Assembly: GCA_943735955.1 (NCBI GenBank) | Contig: OX030970.1 | Span: 1,744,184 to 1,808,183, forward strand | Direction: 5' to 3' | Source of the DNA: Piscicola geometra | Lineage: Eukaryota > Annelida > Clitellata > Hirudinida > Piscicolidae | DNA length: 64,000 nucleotides | Part shown: in pieces, positions 1 through 25,744 of the stretch | Numbering within the stretch: the first letter of the stretch is position 1 | Layout of the letters: every line of letters starts with the position of its first letter | Notes under the pieces: generated by a model | Seen by the model: the letters and a program-made list of their open reading frames with translations, nothing else | Database searches by the model: none | What the model was told of the DNA's origin: nothing | Program-made: the position numbers and the translations under genes

Positions 1-168
1 CTTAGTTAAAGAAGCTTTTCAATGAAATGAGTGAGTGAGTAAGTGAGTGAGTAAATGAGGATAAAATGAAAATAGTCTAGCAATATTTTAGTTGATGCAT
101 TTTTCATTATTGCCTACATAAACATTCAAAATCCCATCAGTCTAATTTGCTCATTTCCCTTGTGGCAG

Positions 169-713
169 GAATTAAGACCTTTCGAACGTCGCTAAAACTT
201 TCGGCGTCATGTCCGCCAACATTTTCCAGTAAACTCGCCATTCACGTTGGTTAACTTGTCATCCACACTATCGTCATCAGCACCACTACAACCACCATTA
301 CCATTACCATTACTACCAGCATTAACCATAAATCCTACCCATCGCCACCCACCCTTAACCATCCCACTTACCACCCCACCATTAAACCCATTACCATCCC
401 ACTTACCACCCCACCAACCCACCCATTACCATCCCACTTACCACCCCACCATTAAACCCATTACCATCCCACTTACCACTTTACCATTAAACCCATTACC
501 ATCCCAACCACTAACTTTCTCTCACGAAACTGAAACTACTGCCACCTCGACTCGCGTTCAAAGCAGCGTAAAGCGGGGTAAAGTTGAACCTTTCGGTGAG
601 ATTAATTCTGTGAAGCCAGTTCTTAAAGATTTCACTCGATGCTTTGTGTTGGAATGGACTGGCTAGAGGATTGGTGAGAAAACCTGTGATGGATTGGTGG
701 ATGCATGAATAAA
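169..713 (+). CDS. possible 3' terminal exons of an unidentified gene (partial)
   Basis: Weak candidate. A 60-base exon-like segment at 169-228 lies between a good acceptor (pyrimidine stretch then CAG) and a GTAAAC donor, and is open in one frame. A second open segment ends at a TAG at 664-666 and encodes a non-repetitive peptide ending FTRCFVLEWTG. An acceptor at about 588 (GGTAAAG) would join the two in phase. AATAAA at 708-713 fits a polyadenylation signal. The intervening 245-510 stretch is CCACC/CCATT-rich repeat and is probably intron. I do not recognise the protein; any 5' exons are outside the window. The open frame through the repeat may be chance. Confidence 0.3.
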
Positions 714-834
714 TTGAGCATACATTTTATTGAATTTTTTATTAAAAACTCATTAAAGATCACCATCTATCCATCTTCAACTATTTTACCATATCTCTCT
801 TTCAATCCATTTTCAATACTCCAATATTTTTACT

Positions 835-1022
835 CTATCCTATCCCATCCCATTCTATCCCATCCCATTCTATCCCATCCCATTCTATCCCATCCCATTC
901 CATCCCATTCTATCTCATCCCATCCCATCCTATTCTATCCCATTCCATTCTATCCCATTCCATCCCATCCCATCCTATTCTATCCCATCCCATTCTATCC
1001 CATCCCATCCCATCCCATTCCA
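835..1022. repeat. CCCAT/TTCTA pentanucleotide-type tandem array
   Basis: About 190 bases of degenerate 5- and 10-base units (ATCCC, ATTCT) directly readable in the sequence. Related CCCAT arrays occur at 49453-50036 and 60331-60780. Confidence 0.9.
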
Positions 1023-4000
1023 TCTAATCCTCAAACTTCCACACACCTATTCGAATATTTTGATTTTGTTTTTCAAAGCCCGCGACAGAAACAAAAAATA
1101 GGAAAAGTGTGTATCCTTCAGCGTACATTTCCAGTTTTACTCAAAATATTTTGCTTGAATAAACCTTTTGTGTGGATCTAGAGGCTTCAACAACTTAAAT
1201 TTTTTTTTCTCAAAATTTTAAATTGAAAATATTTTTCAATGTGCTGTTTAAATTATTTAAATTAGATTTTTTTGCTGTATTAATCGGTGTGAAATAATAT
1301 TTCCAAAAAAAAGTTTCAATTATACAAAAATAATACAACCAATATTATTTTCAAATTTCTAGTTTTTTACAACCTCCGCATACCAAAATGTTCAAAAACT
1401 TTTTACTTTTTTTTATTCAATTAAAAATCAGCTTCTACAACGCATTCAATTGCATCACAAATAATGGACAATTAGTTAATTGATCATTAATTGATAACTA
1501 AAGCTCACTAATCATCCAAAACAACAATTTTTATACTCATTTTTCAACCAGAAATATATTTTTTCTTTTCATTTAAAAGCTGTTTATTTTTGTGGTCTTG
1601 CCACACTACAGCATGTCTCTCACATTTCCTCTTAGAAATTATAGATGTGTATATCAACAAGGTATGAGCGCGTGTGTGTACCTAAGGTACACTGTACCTT
1701 ATATGTTTATTGTTTTTGCAGTGGGATGTTTAGTTGTTTTTAGTTTTTTTTTGTTTTTTATACTATTTATTTAATTTTTTTATTTATATTGATACTTTAT
1801 TTAATTAGCTATTATTTTATTCATTGTTATTATTTTTGTTGTTTTATTTTTACAAAAATTCATTTCATGAATATTATATCATACTATTCATCATTTATTT
1901 TATTTTATTAACTTTCATGTTTCATCATTAATATTTTTAAAAGCTTTTGCAAACACTCGCCTTTGCTTTCAAGACAAACTCTTTTGAATATGAAATGCCT
2001 GTGGTCATGATGAAGGGGATGAACCCGTCTACAACAACTACAACCACAAAACGCATACAAAACACACTAAATTTTATATTCAAAATAACATACACAAACA
2101 TGTTTAATTTTATATTTAAAATAACATACACAAACACATTAAATCTAATATTTGAAATAACATACACAAACATGTTAAATTTTATATTTAAAATAACATA
2201 CAACAACACACTAAATCTAATATTTAAAATAACATACACAAACATGTTAAATTTTATATTTAAAATAACATACAACAACACACTAAATCTAATATTTAAA
2301 ATAACATACACAAACACATTAAATCTAATATTTGAAATAACATACACAAACACACTAAATTTTATATTTAAAATAACATACAAAAACACATTAAATCGAA
2401 TATTTAAAATAAAATACAAAAACACATTAAATTGAATATTTAAAAAAATTAATAATTGCAAAATGTTCTAGCTTCATGAAATTATTTTCTAGAAAACTGA
2501 GGTCTTGAACTCGTCCGGGTTTACGCCCCGTTCCTAAATTATTCGTTGTACTGTATTGTATTTCAAACTAATAAAGATTACATTTAAATGTTTTATATTT
2601 AAATATATTCATTAAAGTATATAAACTAAGCTCTTGACAAACCCAATCCATCTCACCACCTCTTATTCCATAACCTTTTCAAGTAATATAAACCATATAA
2701 ATTAAATGATTTAATGCACAAATTCTATGAAAACCAGGAAAAATGACCCAAAAATGCACTTTCAATTATAAATCATTGACACCCATATTAAATAATTAGC
2801 ATGTTTTTTTGAAAATAATTGACACTGTCAATTTTATGATTCATATTTTCTAGAAATTATTATTATTTTTAGGGTAATTTTGTTTTTTGCAATTGAATAA
2901 TTGATGTGCCTAATGTTTTTCTCGTCGTAAAAAAATTGTGAAACACTTTTTTCGATTTTTTTATAGATTTATTAAAGTTTTAGTTTTTTTTTCTCTTTAG
3001 GCTTACGAACAAACCAAATTTATTTGAGAAAAAAATATGATTTCGACGAAAACGGTTCAAAAAGAGAAGATTTCTTAGAACAGGTTTATGGATCTTTTAA
3101 GTCTAAGTTTTTTCCTAAAAATATGTTTAACTTTCTATTTTAAATTTTTTCAACCACTCGTTAGGGGGAGGAGTTTTGAATTTGAAAAACTAAAAGACGA
3201 ATAGACGTTAAAAAGTCAAATTCATTCAAATTGATGAATTGAACAAGAATGCATGAAAAATGCATGAATTGATTTAGGGATGATAATAATATGAGTGAAT
3301 AGTTTAACAATATATAGTCTATATTATAGAGTTATATCAATATAGAAAATTATTCATTAACAAATAAAGATTTATTCAAAGTCTAAATTAGAAAGATAAA
3401 TATTAATATTCAATAAGAAGTTCAAGCAAATCATTCACAATACTTTTGTTTTTGAAACTCTGGTTTTTGAGATTTCCACTCACTGCAATTGTCAAGAATC
3501 TTAACTGAACAGTAAATGCTCTTTGTAACGAAGTTGTGAAGTTTTGGGATTTATTTTTGAAAATCAGTTTTGTACGAGAGATAATTATGAATATAATAAA
3601 ATGATGGATGGTAAAAAAAGAAAAAAACATTCTTAAAAATGTAACATTGTGGATGGGAACACCCTACTAGTAAATAAAAATATGAAAGGACTGGTTCATG
3701 ATTTGATGGACAAATGGATGGAAAAATTGATGGATAAATGGATGGATGAATAGATTGATGGATTGGCGGATGGATAAATTTATGGATGTATTATTAAATG
3801 AATTAATGGAGGGGTTCAGGGGAGTGGTCGAATGACAGATGCATGACAAGGCAGGAAGGAGATATGCGTAGAATTGAGCGTACAAACTGGTGTACAAGAG
3901 TGTACGTCGAAGGTTGCACTAGTGGTGAGATGTGTGAAAGGAAATACTCGCCTCACTCTTTCATGTATTTTTTTTTTTATTTTGGTGAATTTATTTTATC

Positions 4001-4972
4001 TTTAGTCTTTTTTATTTAATTAAAAAAACTTATTTTGTTAAACCTATTTTTTCAGTTATGATACGAACTTTTATCTGTTTTTCAATTAATAGTTTTCACT
4101 ATGCTCCCTCCCTCTTCCCTCCTCTTTTTTTCCCTCTCTTTCAATCTTCCTCCCTTTCTCACCCAGATAGGAAAATATGGGATTTATGGGTAGAAAGAGT
4201 GCCATATAGGTTGAACAAGCGTTGTCAGAATAATCTGGTATTCTGATTTCAAATTGGGTATTTTCTCACTTATAACTGGTATTTTGTAACTAATAACTGG
4301 TATTTTGTAATTGATAACTGGTTTTTGTATTTAAAATAGATTTGTATTGGAAAAAATGGTATTTGTATTTTAAAGTGGTCTTGTAAAAAAGCCTTTAAAA
4401 CATTTGAACAAGAGTTGTGGTAACTTCAAAAAAATATTTTTCAAGTTTGCACACAGAGTTTTTACGTATTTAATAAATAAAAAAATTCTGAAAGTTTGTA
4501 ATTTTTAATCGTTAAACGAAACAAAAATAGAATAAAGTATATTTCAATGAAAACACAAAGTTATATCATATAAACAAAACGCAAGATGAGGGAAACTTCA
4601 TTATTTGCAATTTCGTAGTTTTATCTCGATAAGACCGAAATATTGATAAAATTGCAATGCCTTCAAAACCAAAGAACGCTTCAACAGCAGGTATTTAATG
4701 GGTTAAATATTCAATCAAATTATCATTTAATTGGTTAATTATTCAATCAAATCATCGTTTAATTGCTTAATTATTCAATCAAATCATCATTGTCATATTC
4801 AATTAACTAAAATTTACTTGATTCATTCTTGTATATAAGGATAAAACTATGAATCCTCAGAAAATAAACCTTTTTTAACGAGATTGATCATTTTAATGAA
4901 CATATTTTTATTGATTAATCTCATTACATTTATAATCTTTTATTCTGAAAGCATCAAATTTCCAACATTCAC
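1023..4972. other. intergenic AT-rich DNA
   Basis: I see no exon with convincing splice sites and codon structure here. It holds the 36-base minisatellite at about 2070-2440, short ATGGATGGA-type repeats near 3700-3800, and AT-rich sequence. Short open frames in it look accidental. Confidence 0.6.
2070..2440. repeat. 36-base tandem repeat, about 10 copies
   Basis: The unit reads roughly ACACAAACATGTTAAATT followed by TTATATTTAAAATAACAT, with alternating variants. Because 36 is a multiple of three and stops are absent, both strands show an open frame; this is a repeat artefact rather than a gene. Confidence 0.9.
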
Positions 4973-9184
<4,212 letters not shown>

Positions 9185-9225
9185 TGAAACTATTTTCTTT
9201 TGCCTATCCCTCTCTTCATCCTATC

Positions 9226-9231
9226 AATAAA
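9226..9231 (+). terminator. polyadenylation signal AATAAA
   Basis: Lies 42 bases after the stop codon of the membrane-protein gene. Confidence 0.6.
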
Positions 9232-11058
9232 ATTGAATTTAATTGAATTATTTGTGTAGCGCTTTATTTAAAGTGTTAAATCATTTGGATTAATCTGATT
9301 AGAAAGCATTTTTAACGTGTTAGCAAGGTTTAGAACTGAACGAAATCATAGTTCTATTTTGGAAATAATTATTATATTTAGTGAAAAAAAAGACTATATT
9401 TGGAAGAATATTGAATTTTATAGAACTAATGAAAATAAATATTTTAAAATATAGAGAAATGTGTTCATTCAAATATTTTATATGATATCATTTCTATTGC
9501 GCCTTTTATAAAAATATCGATTAAATATAATGTTTTTATATTTAAAATTATTATTAAAACATGAATTTGTAATATTTTTTAGAATATGATTTTATTTCAT
9601 TATTTAAAGAATACTTTCATTGCAATATTCTTCAATCATCTTTACATTTTTTAAACAGTACTATTATAATAAAAAAATTTATAAATATTATATTATTTAA
9701 ATTTTTTTAACCTTTAAGACCTTTATAACTCAAAACTCTCGGATATTGCCGGTTTTCTATGAAAATAATGCTTAACTATGGAGGTTTTACTGCATTTGCT
9801 AGCTAAATATATAAATACAGATATAATCCTTTATACAACAAAAAGGCTCCAAAGTATAAAATAGAAATAGCGAATTATTTTGACAAATAAAGTTGTATAT
9901 TTTTCTACCCTTAAATCACAAAACGATGGATGTTGTGTTGCTTAGAGATTGTTGCAATTAGTTTTGAACTTGATCTATTTTTCATGACCTTGACACGTTT
10001 TTATAACCTTTTGCGCAACTTGATTCCCTATATATCAACCTGAACTATCTTTCCTTGACCCCTCTTGTCGATATTGTCTGACTTTTGACCTATATAAACT
10101 GTATTTTGTAGCGCTAACTTGATTTTATGACGTCATTTTTCTTGTTTTGAGAAAATTACTTTTGCTACTTTTGGGTAATAGTTTAATTTGCTTTCTGTCA
10201 TTTAAAAACTACGAATTTAGTTGTTTCGGTTGCTTTTATGCTTATCCAGTATTATTCTTTTTTCAAGATTTTTTTATATGGCCTAAACATTATATAATTG
10301 ATTTTTTAATGATTTTATTAATATTAAACCAATTCACTTCCTTTTCCAATTCATTATTCTTTTCAATAACTAATATTGAATATTTTCTCCCAACAAAATA
10401 CCAATACAAATTCAATACCAAAATCCTTTGGAAAGCCAACACATAACTAGCCGTCCAACTAACCAAATTAGGCATTCAGAAAAAGAAACGAACGTGCTAT
10501 TGTTTGCAGCCGTAAATAATAGAAATATTAGATTCTTTCATCTAACTCTTTTTTTTTCTTTTTTTTTCTTTTTGCGAGTATTTTTTATGCTTTGAGTTTT
10601 ATTTCTTTTTTTGTGTCGCCTTGTCTGAATTGCTAATGGGACTTTTTATTAATTTTGCTTTTCCGACTTTAATTTTTTTCGGCTATAGTGGCTATAGTGA
10701 TACTTTTATTTTGGTGTCTTCTAATACTTTTTTCAGTGAATTTTTTGCCTCTCAACTGTAAATCCAAATCAAACTACACAAAATTGCTGTCAAATAAATG
10801 ATGAATGTTATCTATTTGTGAAATAAAACACAAATTTGCGTTGAATTTTTTTATTCGAAATAATTAGATTTGTTTTGTAATTGAATTAATTTTTTTTTTA
10901 AGTTATGCGCTGAAGGAGTAATTAAACGGTTGCTAACGTCTGCCTGACTACGCAAGTGTCTGAATATTTATAATTTACAGACATTTAAAGTCAAATAAAT
11001 GATGAATCATTAAAAAATATTTAATTTCAAGATACTTAAAAGTTGAATAATTAAATAA
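9232..11058. other. intergenic AT-rich DNA
   Basis: No exon supported. A short direct repeat (GTCAAATAAATGATGAAT) occurs at about 10787 and 10990, just upstream of DNAJC22. Confidence 0.6.
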
Positions 11059-14000
11059 ATGAAAGTAAAATTCTTTAAAACAGCAAAAATGATCAAAAAA
11101 TGGTTTTCAACGATAAAAGAGGAACTAACAAAGCCTCGAGAATTCAGTGTGATAATAGCATATATTCTTTACTTCATTGGTGGATTTTTTGGGCTACATT
11201 TAATGTATCTGAAACGTTATAGACACGCATTTGTGAGTCTGTCAACCATTGGAGGTGGTTGCATGGTAGGCATGGTGTATGACCTCTTCCACATCCCATC
11301 GTACGTCAACCAAGCAAATAGGTTGAGATTTCATGAAAAGAATTCTCATGTTAGTACTGAGTTTGTTTAATCATTAATTTGATTTTAAATTTCAATTTCA
11401 ATTAAACCTTCGCATTAGACTAATATTTAATTATATTAATCATTAAATTTCAATGATCAAACTAATTTGAAATTAACTATCTATTAATTTTTTAAATAAT
11501 TCTTTAATCTTCTAGAAATTTCATTTTGCGGTTGAGGAATATGACATGCTTAAAGGCAGCTTTTCTAGACCAGATATGGATCTTCTTACCTTTATTTCTC
11601 AGGTATTGTAAATGGTGACATGATTCTTTTTATTTTATTTATTTTTTCTAGTTTTATCGTTTTAAATAAATTTTATTGAAATTTCGTTAATCGACACACA
11701 CAAAAATAATTGTCAGCTAAAACTACCACTAAAAAATGTTGACCATTACAGCCACACTACAGCTCATTGTTTACAAACTACCACATTTCCGTCAGCACAA
11801 TTCCACCACCACAGCCACACAACACCCACACCACCACACCCAAAACCACTTCAGATTCTATTCGGCGTGTACGCGGGCACTTTGTCGATGGCGATGTTTC
11901 CAAGGGAGGTGATCAACAGCCACACCATTGAAGCTGTCCTCCTACAAACTTTCTGTGTGGCTGTTGGTGTGTGGTGGTGGGGGTGGGGTGGCAAGGGGGG
12001 GTATAGTGGTAGTGATTGTGGTAGTAGTGTGGTGGTGGTAGTGGTGGTGGGGCGGGGGGTGGAGGAGGTATAGTGGTAGTGATTGTAGTAGTAGTGTGGT
12101 GGTGGTGGTGGTGATGATAATGATGCGGGATTAGAGTGATTCCAGAGAAATATTATGGAAGTAAATTGTATAAATATCTTTAAAAATCGCATTAATTTTC
12201 TTTGTTAAATTGAAGCGCAAGATAAATCACCAAACTCTCTCCTCCCAAACCCCCAAACAAACACAGGGTCGCACACAATCGCAAACGCGGGCAAATACAG
12301 ATGCCCCTTCAAGCCGTGTCTGATTGGTGCATTCCTGCCATTGCCCTTCTTTGCCGGTCAGGGATTGGCTGTCGACTTGGGGAGTCTTTTGACGTATTCC
12401 GCGCTCTTTTCTGCCATTGTTTCGTATTTCAAGGTTCGCTTGGTGGGTGGTGGTGACAGTGGTGAGTGGTAGTAGTAGTGGTTGTAGTAGTATTAGTGGG
12501 TGAAAGATAGAAAGAAAGTAATAGAAAGATTGAAAATGAAGAAAAAAGGGAGAGTTTTAAAAATGAAAATTGGAAAAAGTTTAATTACTAACACGTGATA
12601 CAAAAAATAATTAAGAGGTCAATCCACCCTAGCCCTTTTCCCTCTAAACACAATCACGAGGTCACTTCCCAACCACAATTAAAAGACCACCCTCTACCCT
12701 TCTCCCACCTCCCTCCAACTCAACCCTTCAACAAACACACCACACACCTGCCCAGGGTTGGAGGCACTTGGTAGCGGAGTTGGACTGGAGTGAAAAGTAC
12801 GTCTGCTTCAAGATCATCGCTTGCATTCTTGCCTATATCCTGGTTGCTTGGGATGTTGCTTTGGGATGTTGCTTTGGGATGTTGCTTTGGGATGTTGCTT
12901 TGAGATGTTGCTTTGGGATGTTGCTTTGGGATGTTGCTTTGGGATGTTGATTTGAGATGTTGCTTTGGGATGTTGCTTTGGGATGTTGCTTTGGGATGTT
13001 GCTTTGGGATGTTGCTTGGGATGTTGCTTTGGGATGTTGCTTTGGGATGTTGCTTTGGGATGTTGCTTTGGGATGTTGCTTTGGGATGTTGCTTTGGGAT
13101 GTTGCTTTGGGATGTTGCTTTGGGATGTTGCTTTGAGATGTTGCTTTGGGATGTTGCTTGGGATGTTGCTTTGGGATGTTGCTTTGAGATGTTGCTTTGG
13201 GATGTTGCTTTGGGATGTTACTTGGGATGTTGCTTTGGGATGTTGCTTTGGGATATTGCTTTGGGATGTTGCTTTGGGATGTTGCTTTGGGATGTTGCTT
13301 TGGGATGTTGCTTTGGGATGTTGCTTTGGGATGTTGCTTTGGGATGTTGCTTTGGGATGTTGCCTTGGGATGTTGCTTTGGGATGTTGCTTGGGATGTTG
13401 CTTTAGGATGTTGCTTGGGATGTTGCTTTGGGATGTTGCTTTGGGATGTTGCTTTGGGATGTTGCTTTGGGATGTTGCTTTGGGATGTTGCTTTGGGATG
13501 TTGCTTTGGAATGTTGCTTTGGAATGTTGCTTTGGGATGTTGCTTTGGAATGTTGCTTTGGAATGTTGCTTTGGGATGTTGCTTTGGGATGTTGCTTTGG
13601 GATGTTGCTTTGGGATGTTGCTTTGGGATGTTGCTTTGGGATGTTGCTTTGGGATGTTGCTTTGGGATGTTGCTTTGGGATGTTGCTTTGGGATGTTGCT
13701 TTGGGATGTTGCTTGGGATGTTGCTTTGGGATGTTGCTTTGGGATGTTGCTTGGGATGTTGCTTTGGGATGTTGCTTTAGGATGTTGCTTGGGATGTTGC
13801 TTTGGGATGTTGCTTTGGGATGTTGCTTTGGGATGTTGCTTTGGGATGTTGCTTTGGGATGTTGCTTTGGGATGTTGCTTTGGAATGTTGCTTTGGAATG
13901 TTGCTTTGGGATGTTGCTTTGGAATGTTGCTTTGGGATGTTGCTTTGGGATGTTGCTTTGGGATGTTGCTTTGGGATGTTGCTTTGGGATGTTGCTTTGG

Positions 14001-16107
14001 GATGTTGCTTTGGGATGTTGCTTTGGGATGTTGCTTTGGGATGTTGCTTTGGGATGTTGCTTTGGGATGTTGCTTGGGATGTTGCTTTGGGATGTTGCTT
14101 TGGGATGTTGCTTGGGATGTTGCTTTGGGATGTTGCTTTGGAATGTTGCTTTGGGATGTTGCTTTGGGATGTTGCTTGGGATGTTGCTTTGGGATGTTGC
14201 TTTGGGATGTTGCTTTGGGATGTTGCTTTGGGATGTTGCTTTGGGATGTTGCTTGGGATGTTGCTTTGGGATGTTGCTTTGGGATGTTGCTTTGGGATGT
14301 TGCTTTGGGATGTTGCTTTGGGATGTTGCTTTGGGATGTTGCTTGGGATGTTGCTTTGGGATGTTGCTTGGGATGTTGCTTTGGGATGTTGCTTTGGAAT
14401 GTTGCTTTGGGATGTTGCTTTGGGATGTTGCTTTGAGATGTTGCTTTGGGATGTTGCTTTGGGATGTTGCTTTGGGATGTTGCTTTGGGATGTTGCTTGG
14501 GATGTTGCTTTGGGATGTTGCTTTGGGATGTTGCTTTGGGATGTTGCTTTGGGATGTTGCTTGGGATGTTGCTTTGGGATGTTGCTTTGGGATGTTGCTT
14601 TTGGATGTTGCTTTGGGATGGAAATCTTTTTTTTGTTTAAAGTTTGAAAAAGATTTAGTTTTTGATATTTTAAAAACTTTTTGCAATATGATTTTTAATG
14701 TCACAATTTATATTTTAAATATCGTGTGTGTTTGATTTTATAATGTATTTATTATTAATATTATTTCTTCTTATTATTTATATTGTGATTTCTTATTATT
14801 ATCATTGTGATTTCTTATTATTAATATTTAATTACAGTTTCTGGGTTTTTTGACTCAGTCTATTTTATGGAACATCCATTACACCGACAATGAAGGAAGG
14901 AGGGTGAGGAGGGGAGGATGATGAGGGAGGGAGGAGGGTGAGGGGGGAAGGGAGGGTGAGGAGGGTGAGGGGGGAAGGGAGGGTGAAGGGGGAGGAGGGG
15001 AAGAGGGTGAGAAGGTAAAAGAGAATGGTGGTGGTGGTTGGAGAATTAAAGTGGGAATGGGTAAATGAACAATTTTATTTTTTTTTAAATTCATTAATTT
15101 AAAATCATTATTAGAAAAAGAATAGTTTTTTTTACTAAAAAACCACTATAAATAAATACTTCCTTTACTACATCTTTCACACCACCACCACACCACCACC
15201 ATCATCATCATCACCACCACACAGGTAACACTAGGCAACTACCTGCAGACGGATAATGATTGGGAAGCCTTGAAGGCGGGTGCTAGGAGGTGGGCTCACT
15301 ATACTTTATTCTTTTTTTCTATTCCTTTTTCACCCAAATCCCGGTATTTTTCTTTCCTTCAATCCATCCATCCAACCCCATCTATCCATCCATCCATCCA
15401 ATCCCATCCATCCATCCAATCCCATTCACCCATCCATCCATGAATCCCAAAGACTCTTGAGGGTGTTGAGGGATAAGGGATGGATCGAATGTTTCTTCCA
15501 ACTTGTGGAATCTTTGGCTCCAGATGTCTTCAATGTTAATGCTTATAAAGTGAGTGATGAGGTGGATGGATGGATGGATGGATGGATGGATGAAAAGGGT
15601 TTGATTTTTGGATGGAAAAAGGTTTTGGAAAGGTTTTGAGCTTAAATAAAAGTGTTTTCTTTGCAACAAAAAATTAAAATTTTGAATTTCAAAGAAATTG
15701 TTTAAAATAAATTATTTCATTTGAAAATGATAATTTTAAAACATTTATTAATTCAAGCACAAAACTTACTCCCATCTTTTTCCTTTTCCATAAGGCTAAA
15801 AATGTCTCAACCAGGTATTGAACCTGGAACCTAACGCGTCGCAAGAAGAAATCACACATCAGTTTCGGATGCTTGCCAAGAAGTGGCACCCGGATAAGTT
15901 TGCTAAAGGTTTGTTACGCGCGCACACACACACACACACAAACACACATACACACACACACACATATACATACATACAAACACATAAACACATACAGAGA
16001 GTGCGTATGAGAAGAGGTGGGCAGAGAAACAGTTTATTTTAGCAAGGCAAGCGTACGAACAAATAGTCAAACATACTAGAAGGTCGTCCAAAAATGTGGA
16101 GTTGTGA
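11059..16107 (+). CDS. DNAJC22: DnaJ homolog subfamily C member 22 (wurst-type TM2/J-domain membrane protein)
   Basis: Ten exons with consistent phases: 11059-11349, 11516-11602, 11855-11966, 12267-12433, 12756-12842, 14838-14903, 15225-15289, 15453-15549, 15815-15908, 15998-16107; 391 residues against 341 in human. The N-terminal half matches the TM2-like region of the family: a helix followed by GLHLMYLKRYRHAF, GGGCMVG and a YVNQANR motif. Further hydrophobic segments follow (ILFGVYAG, CLIGAFLPLPFFAG, IIACILAYIL). The J domain is at the C-terminus (about residues 325-391) with the HPD triad in KKWHPDKF, the loop that stimulates Hsc70. In insects the orthologue wurst acts in clathrin-mediated endocytosis, by established knowledge. 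Intron 5 is a 13-base minisatellite. A second in-frame ATG at 11089 is an alternative start. Confidence 0.93.
12843..14622 (+). repeat. 13-base minisatellite GTTGCTTTGGGAT, about 135 copies
   Basis: Fills nearly all of DNAJC22 intron 5. The first unit begins exactly at the donor: exon end CTG then GTTGCTTGGGATGTTGCTTT. Variants are 12 bases (GTTGCTTGGGAT) or carry GGAAT/GAGAT. Since 13-base units shift frame each copy, three long Cys/Gly/Leu/Trp-rich open frames result; they are not genes. Confidence 0.95.
14904..15012 (+). repeat. GAGGGTGAGG purine tract after a 5' splice site
   Basis: DNAJC22 intron 6 opens with the donor GTGAGG, and GGTGAGG is repeated several times within the next 110 bases, giving multiple look-alike donors. 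Confidence 0.7.
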
Positions 16108-16754
16108 TGGTGGTTGTTTTGGTAGTGCTTGTTGATGTTGTGGGAGTTGTTGTTGTTGTGGTGGTTATAAAATACATACAGTGGAAGCATGTTAGTTTTG
16201 GTTAGTGATGGTTAGTGTAACAAATCACTTGAACTTATTCAAAAAACGATTAAAATTAATCAGTCAGTTAACAATCCAAAGTTCAACTTAGTGAAGTATT
16301 TATCAATGGTAAACAAAATCTAAGTGGCCTAGAGGACCGCTTGAGCTATACGTCACTATGCAAATACTCATTATTATTTTTATTTTTAATAACAAATCGT
16401 TTTTAATGCAAAGCATTTTGTTTTTTTATAGAATAAAAAGACAGTTATGCTTTTAAAATTCTATTTTTCTTCAAATTTAAGCTATTCGAATGCACAAATT
16501 TTAAATTGAAATATTTTTTATAAATATATAATATAAAATATTAATAATAATTAATTAAATATATAAAATAATAATAATAGTTAATGAAATATATAAAATA
16601 ATCAACAAACAGTTTTGAAGGAAAAATGCTTATGAAATTATTGAAGCCATCTTTCAAAACTTTAAAACTAGATTTTTGTGAATGTAAACCACGAAGAAAA
16701 TTCCGTTTCTAAAAATCAATTTGAAAAGTCACATAATTTAATTGGATAATTAAA
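16108..16754. other. short spacer between convergent DNAJC22 and MYRF
   Basis: AT-rich; AATAAA near 16433 on the plus strand could serve DNAJC22. Nothing else seen. Confidence 0.6.

Positions 16755-25744
<8,990 letters not shown>

Noticed and set aside
1937..2461. Overlapping open frames on both strands (about 160-170 codons)
   Set aside because: They come from a 36-base tandem repeat whose length is a multiple of three; no splice sites or non-repetitive coding sequence support them.
12913..14735. Several long open frames rich in Cys, Gly, Leu and Trp, and an opposite-strand frame rich in Lys, Gln and Pro
   Set aside because: They are translations of the 13-base minisatellite in DNAJC22 intron 5, which shifts frame every copy and has no stop codon in its units.
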